Of a stretch of 64,000 nucleotides of DNA, positions 37,053 through 50,700 are shown piece after piece. Position numbers and translations under genes: made by a program. Below the pieces are notes generated by a model, which saw nothing but the letters and a program-made list of their open reading frames with translations, was not told where the DNA came from and did not search any database. This DNA comes from Aphrophora alni. Lineage: Eukaryota > Arthropoda > Insecta > Hemiptera > Aphrophoridae. The stretch spans positions 86,452,890 to 86,516,889 of the forward strand of contig OY740774.1 in the NCBI GenBank assembly GCA_963513935.1. The letters run 5' to 3'. Every line of letters starts with the position of its first letter. Position 1 is the stretch's first letter.

Positions 37053-38080
37053 GTAAGTTACGTTTAAAATAAATAAAAAACTAATAATGTATTTTATTTT
37101 ATTATAGTTATAGATCTGAGCAGAATTAAAATGATTAAGCGTCGCTAGCTAATTCATTTCTTTAAACTGAAATAAATAAGAAAATATTAAAAAAATCAGA
37201 AATTTGGTCACATTGGTACGGCCAAAAGTATTAAAACAAATTTCAATAAAACTTTATTTTATCTTTAAAATAATAATATATAAAAATCAAACACTGTGAT
37301 TTTTAAATAGAATTTAATAAAATGTAAAATTTACAAACCAAATTCAATCTGCCAAACCGGATATATAAGACTATTATGATTCATCAGTCATTAGGAAGAA
37401 ACTAACATGATAGTGGTCCAATTTTATTTCACTATTTTCTAAATTATGAATTTATATATCAATTTAATACAAGTTCTTGAGCAAGTAGACAATTCTTTTT
37501 CGTACTTTCTGATCTACTAATTTTACTATATTACTATGACGCGAAACTTTTGGTTCACTCTATATATTAATAAATTTTTATATACCATTACTTTCCTCCT
37601 TAACTATAAAATATTTTATTGCAATGATAGTTAAAATATAAAATACGGAGAATAAAATTTAATTTAATCATAAATATAGGAAATACCAGTTTATAGTTTA
37701 TACTACATTACCGATGTTTCTTTCATTTATTTTATCTTGGGTTTTTTATTAAAGACTTTATTTAATTTTTTTGTTTATTTACTTTCCAATCTTTTATAAT
37801 TTATCGACATGAGATGTTTAAATATGTTCAAGCAGATAACATTATAACTATACGTGATTCACGAATTTGTTTCTCCATACCAGTATACCAGTGCTGATTC
37901 ATATACATATACTATCGAGAGACTTTAATGATAAGATAGAAAAGAAGTTTTCTAAAGTCCCACGTAAACAATGAAAAGTGATGATTGTTCCATGTAGAAT
38001 TTAAGTACCATCCTAGATTTTTTTTAAAGTTATTTTTTCAATGGAAATAGTATATATCCTTTGATCATTAAATTAAGCAG
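37053..38080. other. AT-rich non-coding stretch (intron-like if the exon is real)
   Basis: No gene or recognised element. Confidence 0.4.
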
Positions 38081-38290
38081 TAAATCGACCGTTAAAGAGT
38101 TATCGTGTTGGACATCGAAAGACGTCCCATCTGGATCAACCATACGATTAGTTGTGCCCCTAGAACTTATTGATTATAGAGTGACACTTCTGTATGCTAT
38201 TGACAGTGTAGTTTTCCATTTCTGTTTCAATTATCAGTAAAGTACAGTCAAATTATGTGGTATTCTGGCTATATATTCTTAGGTTTTATT
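38081..38290 (+). mobile_element. Family A terminal-arm fragment
   Basis: It starts with the palindrome GGACATC-GAAA-GACGTCC at 38110-38127. It continues with ACTTATTGATTATAGAGTGAC, GTGTAGTTTTCCATTTC and AGTAAAGTACAGTC, the order seen at 6644-6720 and 51610-51680. Confidence 0.65.
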
Positions 38291-38659
38291 CCAAGCGTTT
38301 AATAGACATTATGTCAATTAATGTAAAAAAATAAATAACACAGACTATCATGTACGAAACCAAATCTGTAAAAATTGATTGATATATATGCAAATAAGGT
38401 ATCAAAATCATTGCTATTGCGGAATAACTTTGTTAGTATTGTGAGGCCTGAAATATCAGAACAAAATATTTAAATTAACCTAAAAAATCGCGATTTATAC
38501 CTAAACTTCGAGACATGGTAAAAGTATACGATTTTGTTAGCAATTATACTATTTCAAAATTTATCTTTTGTCTAAATCCCACAACCACACATACACACAA
38601 GAAATAACAAGTTAATGAGTGTCATAATTGATTATGGTACCTACCCCATGATCTTCTAA

Positions 38660-39110
38660 ATACAATGCCCAAAAGTTTGTTTCTTGGACCTTGTAGAAAA
38701 TGTTAAATTGTATTGGTAGATCAAGAGGTCTTATCCAATAGGGTAATTGTGTTTAAACGGTCGTTAATCGCGTTTCTTAAAAATTACCTGAAAGGTTCGA
38801 AATTATTATTGTTTTTTTCAATAACTAATTTTTAACTAATTTAATGTGTTATACGTTAAATAACAGACGTTGTATGAACAAAAAACTGTTTAAAATTAGC
38901 TGAAATTTTGTCGTTTTTAATTCCACATTTAGAATTCTAGTAGGGTTCTACAAGAGGACACCCTATATACAAAATTTCATTTTTCTATCTTCATTTTTTT
39001 ACAGCTATTTACGTACGTGAACGACGATGGACAGAAATCAATTTGTTGTTTCCTAAGAGCTAGAAACGTCACAATCAAACTAATTTTTTTTGTGAATATC
39101 AAACTAACTT
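38660..39110 (+). mobile_element. Family A modules M1 and M2, diverged
   Basis: TTTGTTTCTTGGACCTTG, AAATGTTAAATTGTATTGG and AAGAGGTCTTATCCAATAGG match 50815-50885. After a gap come AACAGACGTTGTATGAAC, AAAAACTGTTTAAAAT, TAGGGTTCTACAAGAGGAC and TGAACGACGATGGACAG, matching the 11330-11420 and 43480-43640 series. Confidence 0.55.
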
Positions 39111-39652
39111 CATACTTTGTACACTGGTAATTAAAAAACCATTTTCCGGATTGAGCACTTTTTAAAATTCTAACTTTTCTCTATCATACACTTGATGTCA
39201 ACGTAACGCAAACCACGATTTGTCTTAACTCTTCATTCCACTACACCGTCATCTATTCTCCTTTCCTATTATATTATAACAAACTTTAAACTTAGCAACA
39301 CATTAACGAAGGAGAGAAAACAAGTTTTGTCTACCTTCAAATATGCTTCCATAAATTTCATGGGAATTTGTTCACCTGTATAAAGAAGTTCACGTAATAC
39401 TTTCACAGATCACCAGACATTGATTACTTCATCATGCAACTAATTTAAGTAATTTGGCCGTGTGAAGTTCTGTATGTTGAAAAAGTAGAAGGAAATATTT
39501 AAATAATAAATTTGATAATTGTAAAGGTTTACACAGATTTTCACTTTTGGACATTATAAAACGGTTTAATTTAAGAGGTTAAATTTCCGTATGATCAAAT
39601 CTTAGGTAACATCTTATGTGTTTTTACATGTTGTAATGACAGAGCCCTGAAT

Positions 39653-40510
<858 letters not shown>

Positions 40511-40920
40511 TCATAAAGCTTAGAAAATGAAGCTTACATTCTAATCTTTCCTTCTACTTAACTTCGAAAACAATTACAATAGAAAAATATTTGCAATAAA
40601 ATCATTCTTAACTAAAAATAACATATATAATAATTATAACAATTAAAAATTCCACAAATTTACAAATATATTTCTACCAATAAGAAAATATATTAGTCAA
40701 ATATAGTAAATCATAAATCCAAGTAAGAAAATAAATAAAAACTGAATAAAACGTTATTCAATGCATGTGCAGTTGCACTCACATATATTCCAAAGCCTTT
40801 AATAAAATTGATCTATAATACTCAAGAAAGAGAGAGTGAGAGAATGAGAAAAAATTAATGACTCCCCTTGAATACAGAATCTTCTACAGAGAAATTACAT
40901 AAATTTGTGTAAAAATTTAA

Positions 40921-41999
40921 ATAAGAAATAACCGCGCAACCGTGTGACATTTGTATAGTTTAATAAGAGGGTCAAAGGATGTAGCTATTTAAGGAAAGGC
41001 ACCGGGCTGTAATACTTTCGATGATAAAAATGTAATTGAATGCCAAATAAAAAAAAATGTAATTAATTTCTAACAAACGTGGGCAAAATAAACTTTTGAA
41101 ACTGTGTGACTGTCTTGATTTTAATGTAAGACATTTATATTTGGGAATTTAATCCCAAAATCCACTACAAGTGTTCCCAAAAGCTTAAAACACAAAGAAT
41201 GTAAATTATAAAATTTCTTGCAGTAAAATTAATTTCAAGTATTGAAATAAACGAATAATTAAAATTGCATTAAAATTAAATTGCCAACCAAATACTGGTA
41301 GCAGGTGCTAACAGTTTCAAAACATGAAAATATATTGTTTATAAATAAACATTATTTATTATAAAAAACGTTTTCTATTTAATAATAACAATTTGAGGTA
41401 TTCATGTTTAAAGCTCGTAAACTATTGAGAGAAGACTGTTGTCAAGGACATTCCCAGGAATTTCTAATATCACGATTCAAATTCCAAAGGTAAAGAGACA
41501 ACCAAATTTGGTTATAAATTGTCTCTGTTACCTCTGAACCACCACGTGAGCCGCATCAGGAGAAAGTGCTGTTACTTTCTCTTCGTTTGGTGCGGCGCAG
41601 TCAGTCGTTTCCACATTTGCATACCTTCAATAGCAGCCAATTATCGTGCAGCCATGCACTAATGCACACAAACCAGATCCAATGACTGAATTCCTGAATT
41701 TAAACACGAATTTAAAATAGTTTTTATGCTTATTGACCAAACGAAATCTTTCGAAATTTGTCGTTGACAAGCGGGACGATAGTTTTAATAAATTTAATTT
41801 CAATGTCAACAACGCTTTATTAGAGGTTTATAAATTGAAATCTGATACGAATAAATTTTAGGTTTCGAAACAACCTACTCTCTCTTTGGTTTAAGTCGAA
41901 GAGAAAATATTTTAACCTTGAATATAGGTAATAGTGGCGACAGGAATTAAAGAAAGAAAAAAGTTGTAGGACGTGGCGTATCAAAAAGTTCGTTTTAGC
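40921..41999. other. Non-coding stretch with a structured hairpin
   Basis: No gene is seen. A compact hairpin lies at 41551-41595. The rest is AT-rich and unremarkable. Confidence 0.45.
41551..41595 (+). other. Two-stem hairpin, possible structured RNA
   Basis: An outer 8-bp stem (CCGCATCA with TGGTGCGG, one G-T wobble) and an inner 8-bp stem (GAGAAAGT with ACTTTCTC) surround a GCTGTT loop, with an asymmetric bulge of 1 nt against 6 nt. It is GC-richer than its surroundings. It could be a transcribed RNA structure or chance; no family is recognised. Confidence 0.3.
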
Positions 42000-42435
42000 A
42001 ACGCTGTAAAACCCGTGGTAACTTGTAGATTTTCAAACTCGTAAGATGAAAGCTAGTTTCGACGGAAAAATTATAAGCATAAATAAAATACATTAATAAT
42101 TAACAGTATATACATCTAAATATTCATGACTGCTTACAATTAAATTTCGCATTACCAGTATTTTTGTAAATTTAATTAAATAACACGATAATATATAACT
42201 GGAATTCCAAAATTAAAAAAAAATAAAATTGAACACAGACACGTTTGAAACTCTTTAATAAACTAAGACGAGAGCAGATAATTACATTCTCAATGTAATA
42301 TGTACTTGTCACTCTACAATCACGCATTGCTCGTCAAATTAAAAATACCCCGTATTGATTCAATAATGATGCTTTTTAATGACTTTCACGAGAACACAAG
42401 AAGCCCTCACTAAACAATACGAGTAAGTGAATACG

Positions 42436-42902
42436 AGAAATAAATAAATAGAGAGGCAAATAAAATTGGAGATATAAAGAAATAGAGAGCATTCATAAAG
42501 CTTAGAAAATGAAGCTTACATTCTAATCTTTCCTTCTACTTAACTTCGAAAACAATTACAATAGAAAAATATTTGCAATAAAATCATACTTAACTAAAAA
42601 TAACATATATAATAATTATAACAATTAAAAATTTCACAAATTTACAAATATATTTCTACCAATAAGAAAATATATTAGTCAAATATAGTAAATCATAAAT
42701 CCAAGTAAGAAAATAAATAAAAACTGAATAAAACGTTATTCAATGTATGTGCAGTTGCACTCACATATATTCCAAAGCCTTTAATAAAATTGATCTATAA
42801 TACTCAAGAAAGAGAGAGTGAGAGAATGAGAATAAATTAATGACTCCCCTTGAATACAGAATCTTCTACAGAGAAATTACATAAATTTGTGTAAAAATTT
42901 AA
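42436..42902 (+). mobile_element. 467-bp duplication, copy 2, inserted in family A
   Basis: It is a near-identical copy of 40454-40920. The flanks here, AATACGAG on the left and AACAGTTCTCGTATG on the right, belong to family A, in which the uninterrupted region reads AACAATACGAGAAGTTCTTAC near 3005. So the segment entered an existing family A copy. The high identity implies a recent event. No target-site duplication is evident at this site. Confidence 0.85.
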
Positions 42903-43754
42903 CAACAGTTCTCGTATGATTGAACAATTTAGTGATTGCTTCTCAATTTAATGTTTTTAGAAGTTTATCCTATTTTATTGTAAAAAACAACTTCATAGAC
43001 TCTATCTCAACAAGCAGATCATCAAATTTTATCCCCAAATAGATGGTTAATTATACTGGTAAGTGGTCTTACCCAATAGGATAAGATTATAACACAGATT
43101 CTGAACCACGTAAGTGTGTCCATCACTTTCTTACCGTCGCTGTTAGGCCTCAATATGTCTCGTAGATATGTATATATTATAAAGTCTCCACTTGCTTCGC
43201 TCGTGCCAGTGTCTCAGCTATGATGGAAATGGAAGCTGTAACCGTGCTACACTCACTACACTGTTATCAGTGACTCGCATCCGCTGAATCTAGTAACTAT
43301 ACGAATATCATACTTTCATTGGAGGTTAGAGTTTGAAATGACTTTTTTCTCAATAACTTCATTATTTCTCACCGTAGAAATGTTGGTTTGGTATCATTTT
43401 ATGCAGAATTGAAATATGTAATTTTGTATTTAATTAAATGTGTTATACTTTGAATAACACACACAATATAAACACAAAACTGTTAAAAAAGGATGCCATT
43501 TTGATTTTTTTTTAATTTCACTATGGTTGGTGTATTAGCACATTATAATCCTTTGTACCAAACTTCCTGTTTCTATCCTTAGTTTTGTGGTTGCTATCGT
43601 GCTTACAAGCAGACAACGACGGAATGTTGAAATAACTTCTTCAGTTCCCGAAGTCATGAAACATAAAAATTAGTTAAAAAACGTAGGTAAACATTCCTAC
43701 TGTCTTAAACTAACCCTATACCGCACATCTGTGTAAGTAGACTTTACTTAGAGT

Positions 43755-43778
43755 GTAGGATGATCTCCCACATCCTAC
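43755..43778. repeat. Family A terminal hairpin
   Basis: GTAGGATG pairs with CATCCTAC across an 8-nt loop. It is homologous to the hairpins at 8492-8517 and 52501-52526. Confidence 0.85.
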
Positions 43779-43790
43779 CCCCCGCAAACT

Positions 43791-44937
43791 ATTACTGACT
43801 CACAAACAAATAACGCTCATTTTTGACGAATACAATAACATCTCTTCACGTAGGCTGTTTGACGTTCCTATCTCTTCTTGTAATCTCTTTAATGGCGTAT
43901 TATTATGACGTATCAGAACAACTCACTATAGACGGATTATTTGACCTCCGCCGTTACTAACTAGAGGTCGTAAGTTCAAAACACACGCCCTGAATTTTGA
44001 TAGACGTTGCATTAAATTAATATTTTTACAATGATACAACCTGTTTGTAGGCAGCGGGGCGTCCCCTTACAAGGATGGTACAAGTAGTTACTAGGAAATG
44101 CTTCTTTTAATGTGGTAAATCTCGTTTTGAAGTGTTATTAATCACTGTAATGAAAGCGTAACTTGTTTTGGAGTGGTATTCATCATAACTGTAAGTAGGA
44201 AGGTATGATTGAATTAAACAAATTGGCTTTAATAGTGTTAGTTGTTTTATAGCTATCTACGTGTTTTGTTTATTTCTTGCGTCAGAAAAGAACACTTTCA
44301 TTTCTTTCATTAAAGTCTTTTATTTATGTTTGGGACATACGATCTTATGAGTATTTTTCAGTCAAATTAGCAATTTTCTAGACGTGAAAGGAATAAGAAC
44401 TTAACATGGCGAATTTTTTAGTCGTAATATCTAAATAAAACCTGATAAAAGTGGACTTTCGAATATTTATCACTATTATAAACGAGAAATTGTTTGTATA
44501 ATAAAGAATGATAAAAATGAGACGGAAAAAACAATTTACCTAAAAATAAAAAAATTATACTATAAATAACCTTTTTCGAAAAAAACGTATTTTTTTTAGT
44601 TGTTTAAAAGGTTTAAAAAGGTGAAGCAAAAATCAAAAATGAAGAGCTTTTTTTTTTTAATTCAGGAATGTTAAATATAGATAAACAATTTTATTTCCTT
44701 TGTAACGTTTTGAAAAAGTTTTGTTTAAAAAAAAAAATCCCTTAAAACTGACTAAAAATTTTAAGAGTCGAAACTATAGTAAAAAGTTTTATAAAATTCA
44801 TATTTATACCTTAACTCAAAAAAGATATTCTGATTAATGTAGTATAAAAACTTCACTAATGAAGGGGAAAATCAAAAAGTGTTCATGAAAATGTAAATAA
44901 CTAATAATGTACAAAATATTATTAAAAATATTACCAT
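43791..44937. other. AT-rich non-coding stretch
   Basis: No gene is seen. AGGTCGTAAGTTCAAAACACACG near 43965 vaguely resembles a tRNA T-arm, but no tRNA fold closes around it. Confidence 0.45.
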
Positions 44938-45068
44938 AATTCCACAGCTCACAGTTCTGTTTTTTTTTATATGACAATCCTTTATATTGTCTGAAGGAAG
45001 AGGCTAAACCATTGTCACAAAAATAAAGAAAAAGGAATACAAAAGACAGGACTGTGAGCTGTGGAATT
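44938..45068. mobile_element. 131-bp TIR hairpin element (MITE-like)
   Basis: The 23-bp ends AATTCCACAGCTCACAGT... (44938-44960) and their complement (45046-45068) differ at one position. The 85-bp interior has a T-rich left side facing an A-rich right side, so most of the element can fold. The ends begin AATTCC and end GGAATT. No duplication of the flanks is clear. It could be a tiny MITE or a hairpin-RNA locus. Confidence 0.75.
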
Positions 45069-46930
45069 AAAGCAATTTATTTAATTGTACCAGTCTAGTA
45101 AGTAACACGATCATTAAGATTTTATTACCGTTATGAATGTTGATGAAAATGTATATTTGCCGGTAAAACCTAATAAATAGACTAAAACTTGACTAAAACG
45201 TTTTCTAAAATACCATACGTGTAGCTTTTCGCAAAATATACATTTTTTATTTCTTCAAATATTTTTAAAAAAATGTTTATTTATTTACGTGTGCACGCTT
45301 TTCCCTCGACAAATAACATATTTACACTCGTAAAACTAAAGAAAACCGGAGAGTGAAACACGTAAAACGCAACACTATCAAACCTGCGTCAATCCCTGAC
45401 GGTTCACTAGTCCAAACTGCGGCGAAGTAGGAGCATAATATGGCGCATACCCCTTCGACGAGGCCCTGTTTGTTTACTGCAACCGTCAGCGCGAAAATGA
45501 CAAGGCGTAGGCTGCTCTCCTGTAACCAATAACAATAAGAGCATGTTAAACACATTGACTAATTATTCAAATCTGTTTGATAATATTCGAACATTTATTT
45601 CCAACACATCACATCTTTTCAAAGGTTAAAGAAATACGAATTTGTTTAACAATTCTTGGTTAATTTTTACAATAGAATAAGTTTAATAAATTTCAAAATT
45701 TTGTTCGATTTAAACATTGAAGATAATAAAAACATAAGAAGACCAATTAGTTATTTAAAAAAACGATGTTAACTTTAATAAGTTTGAAAAAAATATTTCC
45801 AAAAAATCTGCTTTATAGTTGAAGAATGTCCACGTAAAATTGTATGTAATAAAAATAAAGCCATCAGATTTTTAACGTGATTTTGTCAACGCTTCAATGG
45901 AGCTTGTATCGGAGCCTTTACCCCATCATATTCCTCTGAGTTCTTCAATACATTAATAAAAATCTTAAAAGCAACACCTATAATTAATCGTTGTCTTTAT
46001 ATACTGAAGACATAAGTTATGAAGAAAGAGGGGTCTGATGATGAAGTACAAGCTACGAAACGCGTTAAAGAAGCAAATAAGTCACTTTATGGAGGAAAAA
46101 AGTGACTATATTACTTAGACTGACTTGGATTCTACTGAATAAAATAATTTAAAATAATTAGATGTACAAGTTTGGGTCGTTTAGGAGAGTTCATACTAAG
46201 TTTTTCTTTCTCTGCTGTTGAGCCATGAAGCAATGATTATTTTTATTTAATTAGACATTTAGTTTTGTGTACTTGTATGAACAAGTTACTACAATATTTG
46301 AATACCGTTTATTTACCTGTAAAATAAATCACACCCAAGGTGAAATATATTTCAAGAATCCTTCTTTCCCAGGTTAAGGACTTCGTAATTAACGGTTCCC
46401 CCCTCCCATCTAGTCTTGATGACTCGACGCATCACTTCATTCCTGCTGAATTCATGTTAACGAACCTTTAATTAGATTCGTTATTTGGATTTCTCGCGCA
46501 TCAATGTACGTAGAACCCGTCCGTGCTTTTATTTTATTTAGGAAAAAATCGTTCAAGCGTAAAAATTAGACAATCCTCGAGTTGAAAAATTAACATGGTA
46601 TTGTGAATTAATAAAACTAGTGAGCAGCGAATCACGTTCCTAGTTGGAAGCGTAAACAATCCGACTACTGTTTTTAACTATTCATTTGTTTAATGAAGTT
46701 ATCTGCAAGTTATACAGGGGACACCAAAGAATTATTTTTCTAATCCTGTGAAACTCATTATAAATGAAAATATCAAACAGTAGGAGAAGTGAAAATGTTT
46801 AATTATTCTTAATAAAACCTCAGCTACTGTACACTTGAACAAATAACTACTCACAGAGATATTAAAAGTTAAATTAGATATGGTGGTTTGCTCCTTGCAC
46901 ATTGATTGCAATCAAAGCGATTGTAAATAT
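45069..46930. other. Mostly AT-rich non-coding stretch with a GC-richer patch
   Basis: Patch 45300-45555 is GC-richer (CTGCGGCGAAGTAGGAGC, CCTTCGACGAGGCC) and may be a repeat end or an old promoter region; nothing is recognised. The 77-codon minus-strand frame inside it has no known motif. A 9-bp perfect stem (AGTCACTTT/AAAGTGACT) lies at 46080-46107, just after a hammerhead-like motif. Confidence 0.4.
46034..46066 (+). ncRNA. Hammerhead-like core motif (degenerate), copy 3
   Basis: CTGATGATGAAGTACAAG followed by CTACGAAACGCGTT. The CTGATGA and CGAAACGCGT strings are spaced as in the 18431 copy, but helix II does not pair well and GTC is GTT. A TTGGATT(C)TA stretch follows about 65 bp later. 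Confidence 0.28.
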
Positions 46931-47130
46931 TATGCTATACCCAACGATGTATACCAAAGTGTCAACACATCATGGGCTCACGTGAAATTTGGTTAGATCC
47001 CTCTGGTCTCTCTTGACCAACTCTTGTTCTGTTCCGATCCTGACTGAAAACCATTCGAGAGTTATGGGGTCTTTATTTTATGCGCTTTTCTTCTTCCATT
47101 CGCTTTTTAATTCATGATGAACCGAAAGGT
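46931..47130 (-). mobile_element. Family B SINE-like copy
   Basis: In minus sense it shows CATGGGCTCACGTGAAATTT, TTAGATCCCTCTGGTCTCTC, TTGACCAACTCTTGTTC, TGTTCCGATCCTGACTG and ATTCGAGAGTTATGGGGTC. The central TCTACAC part is deleted relative to other copies. Confidence 0.65.
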
Positions 47131-47989
47131 TTTGTGCAACAAAGAAATAATTTCTATATTGGAAAAATCACTATCACCAGACCAACAAATAAACTGAAAA
47201 TAAACGATATTTTGATGTTTGTACATCAAGTTTCTTCATTTTGATGTCCAAAGTCACTTCCCAAAAGTTCGACACCCAAATCATGAAACACCCTGTATAT
47301 TAGACATTTTTTGGATAAACATAATTTTCATAATTATTTAGTTTTGTAGGTGGGTATGTGATAAAATTAGTGTAATAATTTTATACCGTTTATTTTTTTT
47401 AAATTCCACTTCTATGTTGTCCCAATATGGAAATTTACAACGATGGAATTTATTGAATAGAATCACCATTATTTTATTTACAATTTATTCCATTCTATTC
47501 ACAGCACAATGCACATTTTATACCGCCATTTTGTTTCTTTCAGATACTTGATAAAACCTAATTCAGTTTACAGTTTAGAATATATAAGACACGTCGAAAC
47601 TACATGCACCCATTATTATATCAATATACATATTTATATAGGTGAACATTTTCCCATCAAATTTAATCCATACAAAGGTTATGTATAGTAATATTTTCTC
47701 TCCTTGGGGATCTTGGTGAGAAAATAGGTCAGTGTATTATAGCCTACTCAGCTTACCTCTGCATGTCTATATTTGTACCAATATAAGGGGCCTATCAATG
47801 TATAGATTAAAATACAAAAAACATTTATTATAAAATATGAATAATTCTAGAGACACAACGAAAATTGGATTTAAGGAAAAACTACCAGTTATAATTATTC
47901 AGTATGTATCATTCTATACATTCAAAAAAATAATAATAAATAAACTGACAAAGGATATAATATAAAGTTTTTAAATATTAAATTGAGAG
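47131..47989. other. AT-rich non-coding stretch
   Basis: No gene is seen. ACACCCTGTATATTAGAC near 47289 is an ACAGGGTGT-type arthropod repeat end in minus sense. Confidence 0.45.
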
Positions 47990-48160
47990 GAAATTACAAC
48001 CGTTAAAAAGTATAAATGTTTGTGTTTGTGTTGTCGTGTAGGATGTCAAAAGACATCCTCGATGAATATTTAATGATTACTAGCATGCGCCCACCGATTT
48101 ATTAATACATATTCTCTTAAATATGTGGTTTTCCTCCCTCACATTATCTCTCAGTACAGT
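47990..48160 (+). mobile_element. Family A terminal-arm fragment with intact palindrome
   Basis: It contains TTAAATTGAGAGGAAATTAC, AACCGTTAAAAAGTATAAATG and the perfect palindrome AGGATGTC-AAAA-GACATCCT at 48040-48059, then ATATGTGGTTTTCC. It abuts the LINE remnant that follows. Confidence 0.65.
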
Positions 48161-48169
48161 AAAGATATC

Positions 48170-48610
48170 CTGAAAATTGTTTTTGAATCTTGTGGCACCT
48201 ATTCTGATTAAATCTTTTCCACATCATCTCATCCTTGAACGTTCTTCTGGTTGCTGGTAAAATATCTTTTCCAGAACTCTAGATTCCGTCACCCTTTCTA
48301 CTTATCATTGATTTCACCTCCGTTATATTTTAGTTGTTGTATCTGATTCCATAAATATATCCTACAGCTTCATATTTTTCTTCCTCTCTCACACTTATTA
48401 CACTTCTTCAATTTTTTTTTTGTAAAGGTCCAGATCTCTACTCCATGTAAAACTACTACAGTCTCAATTCCTTAACTAACAATGCTTAGTACCTCTTGCA
48501 ACAAACGACCATATCCTGACATTGGTCTTAGTTTAATTTCCATCTTCATTATTTCATCTATTGAAACTGTTGTACCTAAAAAGCTAAAACTTAAATTTGT
48601 GTACTTTTAA
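48170..48610 (-). pseudogene. LINE reverse-transcriptase remnant (copy 3)
   Basis: On the minus strand, 48527-48590 reads SFLGTTVSIDEIMKMEIKLR. This matches the (Y)LGxxVxxD....EI..R motif of the thumb-proximal region of non-LTR reverse transcriptases. After SGYGRLLQEVLSIVS and a stop it gives VVVLHGVEIWTFTKK at 48420-48463, equivalent to the LLYGxExWTLTKR motif. EEEKYEAVGYIYGI follows, equivalent to the RLEAxExxxxRR part. Stops and drift show the copy is dead. It covers a region that partly precedes, in protein order, the part seen at 16335-16480, so the two may be pieces of the same or related families. Confidence 0.7.
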
Positions 48611-50700
48611 AGTGATTTGATAATATTGGATTGTTAGTATTATTAATATAAATTAATTGAATTAAAATATGATTTACCACCAATTGTGCATGTAAAAACA
48701 ATACACGATATTTCGAAATTAAAAACCAACTAATCCAATATAGCTTAGGGATTGGAAAGTTAAACTAATGTTAATAATCTGAGAAAGAAACCCAGTGTTA
48801 AAGCTAAGCAGTCAAAATAACTAAGACTGAAATACAAAATTGATTAAAAAACCACACTACACTAAACAACTTAATAATTGGGTTTCAATGCCAAAGGAAT
48901 GGTGACCAAACGGTTTATTGGAGTTAACAAATTTTTGTTTCCTCTTTAAAAAGTCTAGCAATTAATCTAGTCATCACTTTTATTGGAGATTTAAGCTAAC
49001 AAATTTAAGGAAACTCCACCTAAACGAACATGTTTAAGCCTTTTTTAAACGTAGGCAATTTTTTATTTTCCATTTTTATTCAGTTTTTATTGTCGTTTAT
49101 ATTAGTTTATCCTATACATATTGTCTTTAACTTTTCGCATTTAAATTTGTGATTTCCAAAACTTCATGGGTAAATTTGGATTTATCTACAAAACTAATAG
49201 CGTTTTTTTGTGATTTTATTTGTCTCGTCAATATACTGCCTATCACATTTCATTTGATACAGTAAACACAGTTTTGTGGTGATTTAAAATTTACCCCAGT
49301 TGTTTCTGCCGGGTAAATAGCTTAACGGAAGGGCCTGTATTGGAGGTACCGCGCATGTCTAGAGAGCCTGTTGTACTCTAAAAACGAGTGGCTACACAGT
49401 GTGATGAGATGCTGAGAGAAACAGACTCAGCATTTTTAGTGTATTTTTAGTGTTTATGTTGTATTCTTTGTTTCCATGTTTCTCCCAAAACGTTTGGCTA
49501 ACGTCAATTTAGAAGTATCTAGTGACCTTGGGGTAACTTCATTAAAGGCACACTTGTGGATTTATTGAAATAATGAATTCATTACGAAATCGACTAAGGT
49601 ATAGCTTCCATTCACGTAACACGTTCGACCTCCATTTTCTCTTAAAATACTGAACAAGGGTAATTTCGTTTTTTAAATTTGGTACTCATTAAAGCTGGCT
49701 AATGTTGTTAAATGACCTGAAATTGACTATTTGGACGAAATATTCAACCTCTGGGTGACGTAACAAGTTTAACCCAACTACAGTATTATAAATCCCAGAT
49801 TAACCCCCTTATGATGTAAGTCCCCCTAATTAACATATCGCCCCAAATATCGGTTCTTCTTTATAGTTTTAGGGTCATGCTTGTCATTTTTAGTTGTTTT
49901 TTTACGAGACATTTAACAGCATTTTCGTTGTTGAAAACAGTACGTATTAGTAATTTCCTAGCAACGCACATAACTTTGGCGCATAAAAGATAGTCTTTTA
50001 CGATAACGTTTACCGTTGTCTCTATACTCTTCCTTCTGTTTGAAACCTTTTTTTAATAAAAAGAAACCAAGAAGTTATTCAGTTTAAAATTTAATAAACA
50101 CTCAAATAAAAAACTATATTAACCATACACCGTGACGTCATAACGACATAACCTTTTCAAGAAGCAGGTTAAGAAACTTTACCCATGTAATTATCCCTGT
50201 AAACAGGACCTGGTTTACATAACTTGCGAAACACGCTTGCCAACTTAACCACATAATAAATTATACGAATCGAAGACTAATTGGACTGTATGTCCTTCAA
50301 ATTGCAGTCATTTTAATTATATCATGATATTTCAATTACACTAACTGTTATGGTTAACGGCTTGTGTTGTAACGGATCGTTTATATATGTAGTTCAAATA
50401 TGTCGATGTCCGTTATTAGTTTTGCATAACGTCAAATCAAGGACAGTGATTGGGAGGGGGGGTATTTTTAAAGTTCCAATAATTGTAAATAAGAGAGAGA
50501 TTGGGAAACGTAATGAGATTGCATGTTGATTGGTAGTTGTGATAGTTGTGAATCGAATGAGGGGTGTGCAAGAAGACGCCTCCATTCGTTTTCTCTTATA
50601 GCTCCGCGTATATTCACATTTTGTTTTTAAAAAATATGTTCTAAGAGTTTACAACTAAGAATTATTGAATAAACATTATCTTCCTTCAAAAAGAAAATAA
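48611..50700. other. AT-rich non-coding stretch with a GC-richer patch
   Basis: No gene is seen. Patch 49300-49435 is GC-richer and ends in a perfect 8-bp hairpin, ATGCTGAG-9 nt-CTCAGCAT (49409-49433). The 63-codon minus-strand frame at 50394-50585 is unremarkable. Confidence 0.45.

Larger units (their letters stand above)
42000..43790 (+). mobile_element. Family A copy, interrupted by the duplication
   Basis: From left to right come internal blocks (TTCGCATTACCAGTATTTTTG near 42147), the terminal arm (CACTCTACAATCACGC near 42305; AACAATACGAG near 42415), the interrupting 42436-42902 segment, TTGCTTCTCAATTTAATG (42936), M1 (TCTTACCCAATAGGATAAG near 43068), the CTCCACTTGCTTCGCTCGTG block (43182), and M2 (43530-43680). 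It closes with the hairpin GTAGGATG...CATCCTAC at 43755-43778. The order of blocks parallels 50700-51560. No coding frame. Confidence 0.7.

Noticed and set aside
43932..44000. tRNA-like segment with a GTTCAAAAC block
   Set aside because: No acceptor or D-arm pairing, and the T-arm stem does not close.
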